From positions 124,001 through 188,000 of the forward strand of contig JADNYV010000019.1 of NCBI GenBank assembly GCA_015501055.1: a stretch of 64,000 nucleotides of DNA, read 5' to 3'. Every line of letters begins with the position of its first letter. Position 1 is the first letter of the stretch. The translations under genes were made by a program, and so were the position numbers. This stretch comes from Mucidula mucida. Taxonomy: Eukaryota > Basidiomycota > Agaricomycetes > Agaricales > Physalacriaceae. The notes below the pieces were generated by a model that saw only the letters and a program-made list of their open reading frames with translations, was not told the origin of the DNA and searched no databases. Shown here one piece after another: positions 21,423 to 34,462 of this stretch.

Positions 21423-24319
21423 TGGTTAGGGAGATGCCGGGGATGGGAGAGATGGGAGGGAGTCGGGGGATAAGCCCTTCAAGGACGACGCAGGCGACGA
21501 CGAAAAGGTCTTGGGCACAACTCGACGACGGTGATGGAGGGAGGAAGAGAATGCTGGCTACTCGAGTTATGTTGCCTTTTATTTCACCCGATTCAAACGA
21601 TCAAACCAACACGCACAAACACCATCCGGCAGTTCCAGAAAAAGTTATTTTTACTTGCAAAAATAATATTCAAAACCCTTGCGCCTGCTTGCCCCCCCTC
21701 ACTCACGATCTGCCAGTTCAATACAGCCTTGCAAGTCCACTCTAACACCGGCCCCTCGCGGACTTGGTCTGCACCGGCTACCGGCATATGCTCCTTGACT
21801 TATTCCAGAATTTGTTTCCTTCCGAATATCCGACCTGTAGTCATTTCTATTCCGAGGTATACTCTCTGAATAATTCGTTGGTTTTTGCATCATCTGCGGC
21901 CATTTCGCTAGAATCGCCCTCTGGTGCCCCTACCCGTCTCATTATGGCTGTTCGACGTCCGTCTGATTCCCATGATTACCATTCCGTACCCTTCTCCGCA
22001 GAATTGAGACATCTGATCAATCTATCCAACTCCCTATGATTGGTGCGCGACATTGCTCGCGCTTCTTTTCTTGGCCCTGTACAACGCGCATCGTCCAAGC
22101 TTCACGCGCTTCATTTCCAAGAAAGGTTTACTTGGCTGCTCCTAAGTACTTTCGACTGAGCTCTGAACAACTTGCATAACACGCGCCAACTCATCTCCTA
22201 GTACCCGGGGGTGTATGTATTACTGAGACTCCACTTGACAGCCTTCCGAGGCCGAGGGTATCGAGCACACGACCCTCGATTGTCGTAACGGCTGGTACCA
22301 ACGTAGAATCGCTTCGGAACGGTTCGTGTCCGTCGTCGCAGCCGTCGTTGACGCTCGTTGACGACTGGCCAATATCCCTCACCCGTACCTGAGCGCAACT
22401 CAAATCATCCTTGATGACTGCAACCCGACATCAGCGTCGGACGGTCGGACGGACAGGTTGATATCTCTTGCGTTGACATCATTTCCCAACTGCTATTTCC
22501 CCATTGGCCCCGGGTCATCCTTAAGCTTTCCATGCGTCATCTCCACGCCTCTTCGCCTTTCAAATCGCGCATTGTATCTTTGGCGAGGGAACGGAAGCAT
22601 GTCCTTTCGTTTCGGACGGCGTGTTCAATACCATGCGGAACACATTTCATCCTCTTCCGGGCGGCACCAACTCACCGTCGCCGTTCGCTACATCCTTGGA
22701 CCAATCTTGACGATATATTGCAACTCGACGCGCTACCTGTCCTAGGTACACCAAGTTATTACCTCTTTGCCCTGTATAATTAGGACCCGGCTCTTCCTTT
22801 GACGCCACTTGTCCCACCGCTGCTAGGGACGATACGAGGACAGGAGTCGACTTGAACGCGTTATCGTCCGCACATCACTTCAATGAGCTCAAAGATCGGT
22901 CCGGATGTGAGGCTTGGCTGTGGGGCCCCATCCCTCCAACGCGTGTATGTACGCCACCTAGGCTCTCCAGTGGATAAGCTGTGGATCGCGTCAAATGAAT
23001 AATATCCGTTTCTTGAGGAAGATCCAAAACGACGATCTGTATCTAAATTCAGAATCGGCTCTATCAGCCGAACGCCAGGGCGAAAGTAAAAATAGGGTAC
23101 GCCACTCACGTGACTAATTAGACGCGTGTTACGTCGTTCATGCTCAATGTGGCAATTGTGGCACTCCCTAATCGGGCTGTCAACTTTCGACGTGCTTTCT
23201 GCCTTGAAGATTTCAAGTAAAATAGATGGGAGATCAGTCCTGGGTGCGTTCAATCTGCCATCGAGACTCACAACGTTCAAAGTCAAGGTCAGGCTTATGA
23301 CTTATCGATACGAAGGACGTCTCGCCTGATGAGCTGAGGCCCTGCTTCCTCCAAGATTCCTCAGGCCTTGAGCCTCTGGTTGTCAGTGATCTTCTGATGG
23401 CAACTGCGGTCAATCGACGCTACGCGGAGGCAATAAACGACCTCGTTGACGCGACACGACACGAGGGAGAGCAACGCGCATCACCAATAACATTTCCAGC
23501 ATCAGAGCGGTCACCTCGGACAGTGCGTGCAACAAATCGGAACCTGGAGCTGTAGTACCTCTGAGCCTCATTCTTCCCAACCATCACCATTTCCATCAAG
23601 AAAGGCAATGATTGTCTCAACAACGCCCCCTCGCGAATGTACACACGCAAGACCATCTACTACGCGCGTAATTTACCGTGCGACAGGCAAGTTTACTACT
23701 ACTTTCGATCGCCGGCAAAGGCTTACTATGTATCTCCTTGTAGGCTACCACCATTTCAAAGGCGCCTCCGAAGAACTCCTTCACGTTGAAACAGTCGGTG
23801 ACGACGACGAAACGCGCTGCGCATGTGGGGATTTTCGATATCATGATATGCACCTCAAGGAGAACCGGTAAATTTCGGTACGTCGCACACGGCCAGCCTT
23901 ACTGTTCATCGCACTACTGCGCGGTGATGACAACACATATGACTTATGTAGTGCGAGGATGTTGACTAACAACATTTGATACCACAAAACTTACGATTTG
24001 TGAGACTGCCCACTTATATCCTAGGCAAGGTCTCCTATCCAGATATCTTCACCGCCGCTCCCGCCATTGTTATCCTCCGCATGCCAGTCTCAATGCACGC
24101 ACTCAGTTCTCCTTATCCTGTGCGCGCCGGATGTTATGTAACGGAACGCAGCTTAATCTGAGTCCTCGATTTAATTGTGTGTTACCCGGAGGGAGTTTCG
24201 CCATTCATTGCTGATACTTGCTATTGATACGAGGTATCACCCGTCCGAAAGATTTAACCAGGTTGGAGCGGGAGTAATCAGCACGGAAGTAACATACGTT
24301 CAATTAAACAAAATGTACT
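21423..24319. other. 2.9-kb stretch without a supported gene
   Basis: The first ~600 bp (21423-22040) are the pyrimidine-rich promoter and leader of Pma1. Further right, frames at 22861-23286 (-), 23420-23853 (-) and 23527-23871 (+) are moderately long but match no family I know. I could not build an exon chain that closes. A GCAAGT...TTGTAG segment around 23690-23744 could be an intron of an unrecognised gene. Confidence 0.4.
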
Positions 24320-26253
24320 CTACACCTCCTGCTCCACCTCTTCTTCGCGCAGATTCATCTCGTCAAAGTCCTCTAACAGCTCATCGAGCTTTATCTCGGG
24401 GAAATCGGCTTCCTCCTCCTCGTCCGAATTCTGATCAGCGACCTGGGCAGGTGCAGGTGCCTCATCGACGTCCATGGAGTACTGGCTCTGCTTCTTGCCC
24501 TTGGACTTTGTGGGCTTATCGACCTGCATGGCAGGAACGTTATCGGCAGCCTTGTACAGATTGACGGCGCCGCGCAGCTCCTCGTCTTCTTCGATCTCCC
24601 TCAGGAACAGCTCGTAATCCTCCTCCACCTTCTTATTGTCGCGTCCACCCATGCGACCCACAACGCCCCGCCCACCACCAGTCTCGCCTTCCTCGCCAGC
24701 CTCTTTACCGATACTTCGCAGCTTCCAATTCCTGGTGCGGTTTTTCTTCCGGCGGTTGGGATACGTCTTCTTCACCAGAATGATGTCTGGTATCCGATCG
24801 GATTTGAGTTGAGCGAATTCGTCCGAGTTGTAGTTGGCGTTGGTAAGGAAGAAGCCGAGAACGGTGTCGCCTGGCTGGAGGATGCCACCAAGGTGGGTGC
24901 GAGTGTGAAAGATCTGGTTGGAGAGTCCTTGACTCTCATAGTCCATCATACCGTCGTCTTCCTCATGCTTGCCAGAGCGGAATGCCCCTGCTAGCGCGAC
25001 TTGGGCGTCGGCAAGTACATATTTGCCTCGGGAACGGCCATCGAGTTCAACGTCAAGGACAGTGAACTCGACGAGGTCGGAGACCGTGGCCAAGGAATCG
25101 AATGGTGTTCGCCAATATGCCGCCGACGAGATCTCGCACGCTTGGAGAGTCGTGGGGTCAAGCAGTTGCAAGGAATTCCCGACACGAGCACATATGGTAA
25201 GTGGATTGATGTTGCTTAGCTGTCGTGCCACCTTTAGCGGGATGCAGACAAGGTCATCCTTGCATATCGGAATGATTTCGACCGAGTACGTGTACTTGAA
25301 GTTGGCGGTGTTAGTGTGCGTGTCCGACGACAGTAGTTGTTCTGAAGCCTTGGAGCTATAGTGAAGACCTGTCAGCGGCGTCGTAAATTCCGAGCGGGCA
25401 GCATACATACCGGATAGGCACAACACTGCCAAGGAAGTCCACCATTTTGAGTGCGTGACTGCGTTGGGAATAGAAAAAGTCCAGTCCATCACGAACTTCC
25501 TTGACGGATATCGTGTCCTTCTGAGCGCCATGCTTCAGAATGAGCTGTTCCAAGAACAGGAACGTCCGTTTGTGGGACACTTTTTGTCGGACCTGAACAA
25601 GTGCTTTCCAGGTATTTTTGGCAGCGAGCTTAGCGCAATCAGGGCATTGACCGTGTTGTACCAGATATTCTATCTCGAAGATTTGTTCCAGGATCGTGTT
25701 GGTGAGAACCTAGTAGCGATTAGTGCGGATTTAGAGACACGTATATCAACATACCTCTTTCTGTATTGTCATTGACACGCGTAAGCGTTTAGAATGTGGC
25801 TCGGTCCAGATAAAATGAGCGTCCGTCAAGCGGACTTTATTAAGACCCTTCAGTTTTTTCAGACATATTGCGAGTAGTTCTGCTGATTCCGGGCGAGCGA
25901 GAACCCAAGACTGAGGTGGCGATAAAAATCGCTCGCAGTTCCGACAGAATGATACGGATGCTGAGCACCATATGTATTAGTTTAATTCGCCATCTATTAG
26001 CAAAATCAATCGCACCTTGTTTGGGTATGCCTTCCGTTATGTCTACACTACCTGAAATAATTAATCTAACAGTCTTTTATGGTGTAGATACCACATACGT
26101 ATTCCGTAGGCATGCGACACACAGGTTGGCAGAGTTTGGAACGATTGGGGTTCCTATCCGAGTTGAGTGACACTACTCATGAGTTTTGTTGACGATCTTA
26201 CCACAATCAGCACAGAGAACCCGATGGACCGCAGGCGCAGGGATAAATTCCAT
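24320..26253 (-). CDS. nmd3: 60S ribosomal subunit export adaptor NMD3
   Basis: Six minus-strand exons (26202-26253, 26099-26153, 26016-26047, 25755-25960, 25411-25709, 24320-25355) sum to 1680 nt, 559 aa. The N-terminus carries the zinc-binding Cys pairs CADCG, CVACL and CRNCERF, later CPDC, followed by LLAICLKKLKGLNKVRL and the very conserved GLDFFYSQRSHALKMVDFL. The middle has YSVEIIPICKDDLVCIP. The tail is basic (KKTYPNRRKKNRTRNWK), then acidic, with a short Leu/Asp-rich stretch near the end (LDELLEDFDEMNL) that could serve nuclear export. NMD3 binds the late 60S particle and recruits the exportin Crm1. It shares a 186-bp intergenic region with the divergent UGGT gene. Confidence 0.96.
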
Positions 26254-26439
26254 CCTTCAAGGTCAATATCGCGAGTTGGATGGATGGGGGCAGAGAGAAA
26301 GATGCGCAGATGAGTAAGTCTCCGGATCCGATGACAAAAAATATTCTCCACGTGGTTATCTCGTTGATTAGATTATTCTGGGCTTTAGATTAGATGACGC
26401 GACGACACGTCTGCAACACTCTCTCGACCATTTACTGCA
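26254..26439. promoter_or_regulatory. Bidirectional promoter NMD3 / UGGT
   Basis: 186 bp separates the two start codons, so both 5' UTRs and core promoters must fit or overlap here. No TATA box is evident. Confidence 0.6.
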
Positions 26440-29400
26440 ATGCGGAAACTCGCGGCATTGGCGTTTGTCCCAGTGCTCTACGCGAGCCCGCCAGTCAAGG
26501 TTTCCCTCAGGACATCATGGGGCGCACCACCGACGCTGGTGGAAATAATGTGCGTTTGAAAAAAGTACAGACGGAGGCATACTGAACAAGTCAACTAGTG
26601 AAACTGTGGCGTTGGAAAGCCCAGATGCATTTTTCCCATTTGTGGACCGAGTAACACATCCCGATACGAACGCGCTGTCTCCTGCACTGACCGCTGAGGC
26701 TCTGCATCAACTCGGCCTCGAGACAGCGGTCGCCAGCGGTCTTCTCCCGGAACCAGGAGCCCTGAATGTCGTCGAAATGAATCTTGCGATGCATGCTGCG
26801 ACCCCAAAGATTGAGGCCTTCTATCAACATTACGCGAGTCAGGCCGGAGACAAAGCCATGGTCTGCGGCGGTGGATCCTGGGTTGATTGGTACGGGTCAG
26901 TAGCCTGTGATGTTGAGACTCTGGTCCAGCTGGCTGGTAAGGAGACGATAGATTCCCAAGAAGGCATTCCGTGAGTGAGACACGCGCAACGTTCGTCGCT
27001 TAACTGTATTCTCGTCGACAGCACTCCTTTCGTTCGACCCAGCATCTTCTCATTCGATCACATCTACCCCTCCTCTGACGAACCTCCCCGTCGAACCGCG
27101 GTCCTGTATGCTTCACTCTATTCTGAACATTTCAGGGAGCTTCACTCGTACCTGCTGACCCACGCTTCCTCGGGAGCTCTTGAATATGTCTTTCGCCACA
27201 TCCCCCCTGGTCAAGTCAGGTCCAAGAACTATCTTACCGGATATGGCGTTGCGTTGGACCTTAAGAAGATGGACTATCTTGCCGTAGATGACAGAAATAC
27301 AAATAATGGCGGTAAGTTCGCGCCTTGTGACTCTTGACGCGACTTAACTCGCCGCAGGTGAATATGTCTCGACCGAGGACGCCGTGAAGAAAGTTGACAT
27401 CGTAGCATCGCTCATTGATGCTCATCCTGAACCAACATCCTCTGCGGAGACACTGACCGAAGAGGAGATTCTCACCATCGGCCTCAAAGCTAGCCAGATC
27501 ATCGCGGAAGCAGATGAACCCTTGGACGCCCTACTACATCTTTCCCAGAATTTCCCAAAATATGCTACTGCCCTCGGTCGACGCGTCATTGTCAACGACA
27601 GCGTTACCGACGAGGTTCACAACAATCAACTCAAAGTCCAAGGTGGAATCAACGCCTTGTGGTTGAACGGCGCGCCAATTGCAGAGAAGGATGTAACCCC
27701 GCTCGGACTGCTAAGAATCTTTAAAAAGGAGAGAGCTATCGCGACTTCTCTGACTGCTTTGGGTCTTTCACGCGCCGAGGCCATGGAGTTGTTGACGAGC
27801 CCCATCATAGCTGCAACACAAGGGGATAAGAAGAGTCTGGATGGTCTAGTGGATGCGAGTGATAGACCTGAGGGCGGGGACGTTATAACGTGGTGGAATG
27901 ATTTCGACACGGATAGCAGGTAGGTGCTCCGTTGGCCGTCATCTGCTTATTGAACCCTTGCGCAGATACGCTCGTTGGAATCCATCACTACTTACAGTAA
28001 GAGCGTTCTCGCCTGACTTGTCAGTACTGACCGTCTCCTAGCTTCTGCGGCCAGTGTATCCAGGTCAATTCCACAATGTCAAGCTCAATCTTTTCAATGT
28101 CGTACTCGTGCTAGACTTGTCCCAACCTAACGCACTAGCTTTTGTTAGTGGTGCTGTCAAGAACATCATCGATCGGAATTTCCCCTTCCGATTTGGCGTT
28201 GTTCCCAGTCTGGAAACGGAAAATGGTGAGTCTTCTTGTGATAGCCACTGGGTGTCAGTACTCATGCGGAGGACAGGCCGCAAGATGGCTAAATTGTTCT
28301 ACTTCCTGCTGGAAAACTTTGGTCGCAAAAAGACGATGATCTTCCTGAGAAACGTGAGCCTGAGATTCGTTCCTTCATATTGCATGCTCATCGAGTTTTC
28401 AGTTATCACAAGCGGATGCTCAACCACAGACACGCGGTGATACTGTAGACTGGAAATCTGTTCGCGAAGTGTTTGAATATTTTTTGGATCAAGAGGACTC
28501 CGAAATAGAAGATGAGGTCTTCGACATCGTTATAGGTGGAGACCTTGCCCCGGTCAAATCGGAAGGTATCAAAGCTTATACTGAGAGGCTCTCTGCCACC
28601 ATGTCGTCCTCGCCGGAGGGACACTGTTTTATCAACGGCAAGCACTACGATATGAACGAGGTACGTCGCTTCTGTGCAACTTGAAGGACTTCTGATCATA
28701 CCTTCGCAGAACTTCTTGAGAGCGATGCAAAACGAAGTTGCGCAACAACTGCAACACTTGCAAGAGCAGGTATGAAGCTCTGTAGTCATGTCCTCTATTT
28801 CTGACTGACGGTGATGTAGATCTATGAAGGCGTACTCACTGACGATGACGCAAAATCGATCGCCACGTATTTCTACGATCTGCCAACTACCCAAAAGAAG
28901 CGAAATCGATATATCATCCCTTCCAGCACCATTGGCGGGCTCACTATATACAGCCTTCCCACTGTGTTTGCTTCCTCCAAGTTCGACCCAAGTCCAGGCG
29001 CATTTGTTTATCCACGTGAGCCCTATCCGCTATGCCCTTGAAGCTTCTAACTTGTTCCTTCTCATAGCTGAGGGTGAAACTCCGATCAGCATGTTCGTTG
29101 TTGCGGACTTCAATACCGAGGGCGGGCTCAAGTTGCTCAAGGGCGCATTGGAATTCATTGTGAGTTTTACTTAGTCCTTAGGCCGCAAAGGTTACCTTAT
29201 TGCCGACATATAGGACTCCGAATCTAAAAGCCGAGTGACGTTCATTCACAATCCCGAAAATTCGAGGTCTGAGCTGACGGTGAAAGAAACACCTGTCTCT
29301 TGGTTGGTCACACATCTAGCATCGCAAGGGCTCATGTCGAAGTCGTCACCCGCTCGACTCCTGAATGCACTTGGACTGGAGCCACCTACCTCCCAGCCGG

Positions 29401-32400
29401 GCTCACAAACACCTATCTCCGCAGAAGGTTCTTTCCAGACGCTCGCAGGTGAAGCCAAGTATGACCAGGATCGTGTGGCGAGATATCTCAGAGCTTCCCG
29501 TCTTCTTCTCAAGGAGGTACACATTACACCTGGCTCCCAAGCAGTGATCACAAATGGGCGCGTGAGTGATATGCGCACCACTATCACGACGTTGATGTTA
29601 ATTTTGATTCTCAGATTGTAGGGCCATTTGATGACGACTTCGCCTCCGGCGATTTCAAGGCCTTGGAATATTATGAACTCAGTCGAAGGGTGGAAGCAGT
29701 AAACACCGCTATTCTGGATATCGCGCCGGCACTTAGCTCGTTGGATAGGTAGATTGATACAATGGTTCGCATTCAAAGGGGGTTACTAAGAACTTGTTCA
29801 ACAGGGCCTCGTTAGCGCAACTGGTGTCCTATGCTTCCTCAGTGATTTCTTCAATACAACTTCCGGATCCTAGCGAGGCCGGTCTATTCGACAGTCCTCA
29901 GCGACCGCGATCGAGAAATTATGCTGTACTGGACAAAGAATATACGTACGTGCCTCCCGTGGCAATGTACTAGCTTTCTAACCATAAATGTAGAGGATTC
30001 CATTTTGGCGATAACACGACCGCGCTGTATCAGATTTCTGCAGTCATCGATCCTGTCAGTGAAACTGCCCAGCGATGGTCTAGTATTCTCAAAGTAAGGC
30101 CATCTCTATCAAGGATACTAATATATTGACGAAGAGAAGTGGATTTCAACTCTCCCTGACACTTATGTCGAGGTCCGCCTAAACCCTGCTGCAGCCTCAG
30201 AGGTAGGCCTATATTATTTGAGACTGTCGTCGTTGTTCATCCGGTGAATTCCAGATACAGTTGAAGCGGTTCTTCCGATATAACCTTCGGCCAACATTAC
30301 TCTTTGACGAGAATGGGTACGTCTTTTTGCCCTTGTATTTGCTGCACATGTGAACCCTTATCATAGCGATGAAATACCGGCCGAAGCTTCATTTGAAGAA
30401 TTGCCTGTAGAGCCAATATACACACTGGCCATGGAAGTCCCCTCATCATGGCTAGTACGCCCGAGAGTGTCTTCCTACGACTTGGACAACATCCAGCTCG
30501 GCCAAGTATCTTCGGAAGACGCAAGCGTGGATGCAATATTTGAGTTGGACTACATCGTTGTCGAAGGTCATGCTCGAGACAGCGCCACAAATGCTCCTCC
30601 ACGAGGTCTTCAAATTCATCTTTTGAATCCCGACAACACCACTCTGGATGATACTCTCGTCGTCGCTAACCTCGGCTACTTTCAGTTCAAGACCACACCC
30701 GGTGTTTTCAGATTGGACATACGAGAAGGCCGAGGTCGTGAAATCTTCACAGTAGAGAGCGTCGGAAATGAAGGATGGAACAGCCCGACAGTCGAAGCTG
30801 TTGGAAACGATATCACCGTCACGAGCTTTGAAGGATTGACGATATATCCTCGGTTCAAGCGAGTTCCGGGAATGGAAGGGGCCGACGTCCTTGATCCTCG
30901 ATATGAAGGGAAATCGGATTCGAAAGGATTTTTGACTGAAGTCACGTCGAAGTACGTGTGCTATTTTTTTTTGTTTGCTATCGTGCGGCTGATAATTCGT
31001 CAGGCTGAAGTCGTTGTTTGGAGTTGCTGAAGCACCAGTCGACGCTCCGAAGGCACAGGCGGACATTAACATCTTCACCGTCGCGTCGGGATTGTTGTAT
31101 GAGGTAATCTGGTGCACCGAACTCAGAATCCTTCACTTATATCGCTGATGCAGCGCTTTGCGTCCATCATGATTCTCAGCGTCATGCGCAATACGAAATC
31201 GACCGTCAAGTTCTGGTTCATCGAAAACTTCTTGTCGCCTTCCTTCTTGGTAGGTAGTGTCTCCTTCCAGTGATGTATACGCTCAACTGCCTTTCGTAGG
31301 AATTTATACCTCACCTCGCTGAAGCATACGGGTTCCAATATGAACTGGTAACATACAAATGGCCGTCGTGGCTTCGTGCACAGAAGGAGAAGCAGCGCAT
31401 TATCTGGGCCTACAAGATTCTCTTCTTAGATGTTCTCTTCCCTATGGATCTGAAGAAAGTTATCTTTGTCGATGCGGACCAAATTGTTCGGGCGGACCTA
31501 CAAGAACTTATTGACTTGGATTTGCATGGGGCGCCTTACGGATACACGCCGATGGGAGACGATAATACTGATATGGAGGGTTTCCGGTTCTGGAAGACAG
31601 GTTACTGGAAGGATTTCTTGAAAGGTCGACCGTATCATATCAGGTAAGGGTGTCTCTGTTTCTGTTATGTATGCCTTGTCTGATGTCGTGGATATCTAGC
31701 GCCTTGTACGTTGTGGATCTTGTCCGCTTCCGACAAGTAAGTCGTTCAATAAGTTCTTCGTGGCTTAGGGCTGACCGCTGTCAATCAAGGGTGCTGCTGG
31801 TGTAAGTGTTATGGGTACCTTTGGAGACAAGCTGCTAAAAGCTTCTTGTAGGACATACTTCGTGGACAATATCAGCAACTGTCGGCGGATCCTAATTCAC
31901 TTGCCAACCTTGACCAAGGTGCGTTATGGATATGATCCGACTCTTGACGGGGACTAAGTTGCATCTCCATAGACTTGCCAAACAATCTTCAGCGCGAAGT
32001 TCCTATAGTAGGTTTGTCTGTCATAGGAACATTCTCAAACTCAAACTGTTTTCAGTACTCATTACACGAGGATTGGCTTTGGGTGAGCGAATTCATCATA
32101 AGTTCGTAGCGTGTCTGACTGGGACATCCTGGCAGTGTGAAACATGGTGTATGTCGTTCTCTTGACGTAGTAGTTCTGTTCACTCATCTCCTCTTCTAGG
32201 CAGCAAGGATAGATTACACAAAGCGAAGACTATAGATCTCTGCCAGAACCCATTAACAGTTCGTCTCGAATACTTTTTACATGGCTGTTCATTCATTGAC
32301 GATGTTCTCTAGAAAGAGCCCAAGCTTTCGCGCGCACGGCAGATCCCAGAGTGGGAGGAGTATGACACGGAGATTTCCAAGTTTACGAGGAAGCTGGCGG

Positions 32401-32516
32401 ATGAGGGGCTCATAACGTCGCGGATTGCGGCGGTGGATACTAATGTACTTGCTGGTGCGGCGCCACCTGTGGTGGAAGAAGAGGCTAAGGAGGAAGGTAT
32501 TAGAGACGAATTGTAA
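26440..32516 (+). CDS. UDP-glucose:glycoprotein glucosyltransferase (UGGT)
   Basis: An intron-rich gene with more than 20 exons. The first is 26440-26549, the second 26599-26970, the third 27022-27311; the product is probably about 1500-1600 aa. It starts with a signal peptide ([16 protein letters not shown]). Thioredoxin-like folding-sensor domains follow ([49 protein letters not shown]). The C-terminal GT24 catalytic domain shows [14 protein letters not shown], the metal-binding DxD in [26 protein letters not shown] and LDQDLPN. The last four residues are RDEL, an HDEL/KDEL-type ER retention signal. The enzyme re-glucosylates N-glycans of misfolded glycoproteins in the ER so that lectin chaperones rebind them. 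No break in frame was noticed. Confidence 0.96.
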
Positions 32517-32750
32517 TACTGGATGAGTGAAATGCATTTAGTACTACATCAGAGAGGAAAAGCACTTGAGTATCGATAGTGACATTGACCGGACTCTTTG
32601 CCAGGTGATAACCAATTAAATAATTTTACTCAACTTATGTCGGCTTATGTACACATGTAACAGCAGTGACTCAAACTTACGCATCCTTCCTGCTGTCACC
32701 AGCTCTTCCCTCAAATTACATCGGGATCCGACTAGGCATTTTCTGCCAAC

Positions 32751-33389
32751 ATGCCAAAGGTGCGATTGCTGCTGCGATAGCTTGGATCGATGCTGACAGT
32801 CGCTGCAGAATAAGGGAAAGGTAACCGCCCCACCCTGCTCCAGGAGTCGCCTATTGAATTCGCGCCTTAGGGTGGTAAAAATCGCAGACGTGGAAAGAAC
32901 GAGAACGACGACGACAAGCGAGAACTTGTTTTCCGCGAAGACGGCCAGGAATATGCGCAGGTCATTAAGATGCTCGGGAATGGACGCCTCGAGGCGCAGT
33001 GTTTCGACGGCGAGAAAAGATTAGCGCATATCCGAGGGAAAATGCGGAAGAAGGTGCGGGTTTCTTGCTACGAGGAAGTGTGGCGCCCATGATTGACTCG
33101 CTGGCAAGGTCTGGATCAATCAAGGAGACATTGTGCTGTTGTCGTTACGGGATTTCCAAGACGACAAGGCGGATGTCATTGTAAAGTACACCGCCGATGA
33201 GGCTCGTAACTGTAAGCCACGCCCTTCCAGTCTACTCATCGGGATCCTCATTAGCTCTTTATAGTGAAAGCATACGGGGAGCTGCCCGAAAATGCCAAAA
33301 TCAACGAGACCGATACGTTTGGCGAAGACGATGGGGAATGTACATTTGAATTTGGTGACGAAGGGGAGGTGGATATCGACGATATCTAA
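32751..33389 (+). CDS. Translation initiation factor eIF1A
   Basis: Five exons: 32751-32759, 32809-32820, 32871-33053, 33109-33211 and 33265-33389 (143 aa, family length 140-150). The sequence [16 protein letters not shown] is the basic N-terminal tail. The OB fold contains [50 protein letters not shown] in two adjoining blocks, and the acidic C-terminal tail ends [10 protein letters not shown]. The factor helps 40S subunits scan and choose the start codon. Exon 1 has only 9 coding nt and exon 2 only 12 nt. Confidence 0.97.
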
Positions 33390-34462
33390 TTGTTTAACGC
33401 TGTACGTGCAAGATACGGCTCGTTCTTTCGTTTTTCCTCACCGCATTCCTAGTTGTATTTACTCTCCAATGCCCTCATGTTTCATTAGACTCTGAGCACG
33501 GATTGCACATTTCTACGTAGCATATCATTGCCATGTACCACTTGTGTACAATAAAATGACCTGACAGATACACGCAGAATGGGTTTCGACGCAAGACTGG
33601 AAGATCGAGGATAGGTTTGACAGGTAAAAGTCTCACTTCACTCTGCCATCTTGACGGTGAACAACTTTTCAGTGCCATGAAATTTGGGCAGGTAATGCTC
33701 CTGGGCTCTCTTTCCGAGCATTGGAATCTTACCTTCAACATCGACCTTCATGTCCTTCGTTGCACGTAATTTCGCTCTCGCGCAAGCTGTTGCGCTATAG
33801 GACCATCGCGAAACGTCCGTCGCCAGATACTTCGCGTTTAACTTCATCACTCCAGTTTCCCGGAACTATAACTGGCAAGGCGGGCTCACTAGGACGACCT
33901 GTGAATTCTGGTTTGTATTTGCGCGGGAAGTGCGGCACCTGCTCGCGACGTGGCGGATACGACTGCAGTCGGTTTTGGCAAACGTTATCTCTATTGGTGA
34001 AGTTGACGGATCTGTCTCATGTATTCTGGAGCATCATTCTGCGTTCGCGTTCTGTAGCAAAGCACTGCCTAGTCAATACATATTTTCATCAGGATCAATC
34101 GACCCACTTGAAGTGATCATCGACTTCTTCGCTATATCTGGAGTCCGGGGGTACAGAGAATGCCCCACTCTCGGACACGAGAACACAGAGTTCATGGCCG
34201 AATTTTGATGAATCGCGCCACACCGGATCCTCGTCTGTTATGCTCAGGCCCGTTCGCATTCCCTTTCTCGACGAAAGCAAAGCCCGATCGACATGACAGA
34301 GAGTCAGACTGCTATGATCTTCTAGCACAGCACACCGCCCGGATGAACCTTTGCAAGGAAAGCAGGTTTCTTGAAACAAACGTTCGTTCGCGACTAGGAA
34401 GCCTAGCGTATGGCAGATTACCTCAGATTACGAGCAAGCATACAAAGAAGATGCAGTTTAAT
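33389..34462. other. Gap between eIF1A and CIAO2 with a decayed MYND-family relic
   Basis: Besides the relic at 33790-33965, a minus-strand frame ending at 33638 (HGTEKLFTVKMAE) is open for 70 codons but I cannot identify it. The remaining frames look incidental. Confidence 0.4.
33790..33965 (+). pseudogene. Relic of a MYND-finger family gene (internal fragment)
   Basis: The translation DHRETSVARYFAFNFITP, with TRTTCEFWFVFAREVRHLL shortly after, aligns with DHRETSFSIFFAYRFLLP and TRTTCETLSALAREAREAI of the gene at 37548. The intervening codons also correspond (LLQGGH versus the WQGGL register). Flanking sequence loses similarity quickly, the frame upstream has a stop, and no MYND finger follows. 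It is a truncated, diverged copy of the N-terminal helical region, in the same orientation as the two larger copies. Its exact ends cannot be fixed by eye. Confidence 0.7.
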
